From a bacterium (GTDB lineage Bacteria > Hydrothermota > UBA3073 > JACQXS01 > JAUWAR01): DNA of 12,781 bases. The notes under the pieces are model-generated. The model was not told where the DNA came from, did not search any database, and saw only the letters and a list, made by a program, of their open reading frames with translations. The stretch is taken from positions 1 to 12,781 of the forward strand of contig JAUWAR010000027.1 in NCBI GenBank assembly GCA_030601965.1. The letters run 5' to 3'. Position 1 is the first letter of the stretch. Each line of letters begins with the position of its first letter. Positions 11,716-12,781 of this stretch are shown here, piece after piece. Made by a program: the position numbers and the translations under genes.

Positions 11716-12781
11716 TTATTTTAACTTTTTCAACATTTCTGCACTATCGGTATTTTCCCAGGTAAATTCTTGTTCTTCCCTGCCAAAGTGTCCATAGCAG
11801 GATGTTTGTTTGTAGATTGGACGCAGGAGATTTAACTTATTTATAATTCCTCTTGGGGTAAGGTCAAAAACCCTTTTCATACCTTGTGCAATAACATCAT
11901 CATCTACTTTGCCTGTTCCATAAGTATCTATCATTACACGAATTGGTTCTGGTACACCAATAGCATAGGACAGATTTACAAGACACCTATCTGCAAGTCC
12001 TGCCTTGACAATGTTCTTTGCTATGTATCGTGCCATATAAGAAGCAGACCTATCCACCTTTGATGGGTCCTTTCCAGAAAATGCGCCACCACCATGAGGA
12101 ACTACACCTCCATAAGTATCAACGATGAGTTTTCTTCCAGTCATACCGGTGTCAGATTGGGGACCCCCTATTAAAAACTTTCCTGTTGGATTGATAAGAA
12201 TTTTGGTGTTCTCATCAATCATCTCTCTGGTAATAGGTTTTATTATTTTCTCAATGACTTCCTGTCTTGAGTTTTCTGTGATTTGCTTCCCTGTATTATC
12301 AAGAATTTCTTCTGTATGTTGAAAAGAGAGAACCACAGTGTCAAGTCTCTTGGGTATATTATCTTCGTATTCAATAGTAACCTGTGATTTTCCATCAGGA
12401 CCAAGATATGGAAGTATGTTTTTCTTTCTAATTTCTGTAAGTTTTCTCACAAGTTTATGTGCCGTCATAATAGGTAATGGCATAAGTTCGGGTGTTTCTT
12501 TACAGGCATATCCCACCATAGAGCCCTGGTCTCCTGCACCACCTATATCTACACCCCGGGATATGTCTGGTGATTGTGTGCCAATAGTATTTACTATAGC
12601 ACAGGTATCATAACAAAACCCAAATTTATGCACATAACCTATTTCTTTTAATAGGTTTCGTACCAGACTTGAAAGGTTCACATAGCCAGTGGTGGTTATC
12701 TCCCCGCCAACTATCACAAGTCCGACTGTTACAAATGTTTCGCAGGCCACTCTACTATTTGGGTCTTGTTTAATAACTTCG
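11716..12781 (-). CDS. metK: S-adenosylmethionine synthetase, 5' end outside window
   Basis: MetK makes S-adenosylmethionine from methionine and ATP, releasing phosphate and pyrophosphate. About 355 codons are present and the reading frame is open to the right edge. It begins within EVIKQDPNSRVACETFVTVG, so roughly 35-40 N-terminal residues (the GHPDK segment) lie outside. GAGDQGSMVGYA is the ATP-binding hexapeptide region, and IGGPQSDTGMTGRKLIVDTY and GGGAFSGKDPSKVDRSA contain the phosphate- and magnesium-binding residues. The C terminus YGHFGREEQEFTWE is typical. GTG at 12750 is an internal Val codon, not the start. It would supply the methyl donor for enzymes such as the methyltransferase in this window, though they are not co-transcribed. 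It converges on the aminotransferase with no gap. Confidence 0.97.
   Translation of the reverse strand, partial: EVIKQDPNSRVACETFVTVGLVIVGGEITTTGYVNLSSLVRNLLKEIGYVHKFGFCYDTCAIVNTIGTQSPDISRGVDIGGAGDQGSMVGYACKETPELMPLPIMTAHKLVRKLTEIRKKNILPYLGPDGKSQVTIEYEDNIPKRLDTVVLSFQHTEEILDNTGKQITENSRQEVIEKIIKPITREMIDENTKILINPTGKFLIGGPQSDTGMTGRKLIVDTYGGVVPHGGGAFSGKDPSKVDRSASYMARYIAKNIVKAGLADRCLVNLSYAIGVPEPIRVMIDTYGTGKVDDDVIAQGMKRVFDLTPRGIINKLNLLRPIYKQTSCYGHFGREEQEFTWENTDSAEMLKKLK

Noticed and set aside
12748..12750. GTG at 12750 as the metK start codon
   Set aside because: Upstream codons to the window edge continue the family sequence (QDPNSRVACET), so this GTG encodes an internal Val and the gene simply runs off the window.

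Overview
The window is AT-rich bacterial chromosome from a lineage I cannot name with certainty. Core bacterial genes (groES-groEL, metK, mltG, birA, an FmdB-type zinc ribbon) sit beside genes for surface glycan and lipid precursors. Short palindromic repeats are abundant and several lie inside genes. That style is familiar from uncultivated candidate phyla such as Omnitrophota-like bacteria, but this is a low-confidence inference. There is no phage, plasmid, IS transposase or CRISPR signature. Every intergenic gap is shorter than 300 bases.

Left region (1-5621, all minus strand). In transcription order the genes are birA, wecB, a small exported CsgG/TolB-like protein, a SAM-dependent methyltransferase, a GalE-like sugar-nucleotide epimerase, a Gfo/Idh/MocA sugar-type oxidoreductase, and a UbiA prenyltransferase of the DGGGP/chlorophyll-synthase type that runs off the left edge. 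ATGA overlaps join birA to wecB and the epimerase to the oxidoreductase. Internal promoters appear to restart transcription before the CsgG-like gene and before the epimerase. The common theme is nucleotide-sugar and prenyl-lipid (cell envelope) biosynthesis, with birA as a housekeeping passenger.

Middle region (5622-11715, plus strand). A divergent promoter region carries a large palindromic repeat, followed by mltG (possibly leaderless), tRNA-Val(UAC), groES, groEL, a hairpin terminator, fmdB, an overlapping FAD-dependent amino-acid/sarcosine-oxidase-like gene, and a PLP-dependent fold-type I aminotransferase. The chaperonin genes follow the tRNA with no visible terminator and no CIRCE operator. 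The oxidoreductase and aminotransferase suggest amino-acid metabolism.

Right edge (11716-12781, minus strand). metK is truncated at its 5' end by the window edge. It converges on the aminotransferase with no intergenic base between the two stop codons.

The most interesting signal is a set of short hairpin-rich repeats. At least three, probably four, sit in frame inside conserved genes (UbiA, methyltransferase, BirA, FAD oxidoreductase) and encode extra 15-30 residue segments at tolerant loops. They resemble the Rickettsia palindromic elements in concept. Two other copies are intergenic. The copies in birA and in the birA leader begin with GTAG and end with CTAC around two internal hairpins, which is the layout of REP doublets (BIME/REPIN) mobilised by TnpA-REP (RAYT) enzymes. 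No such enzyme is encoded in the window.
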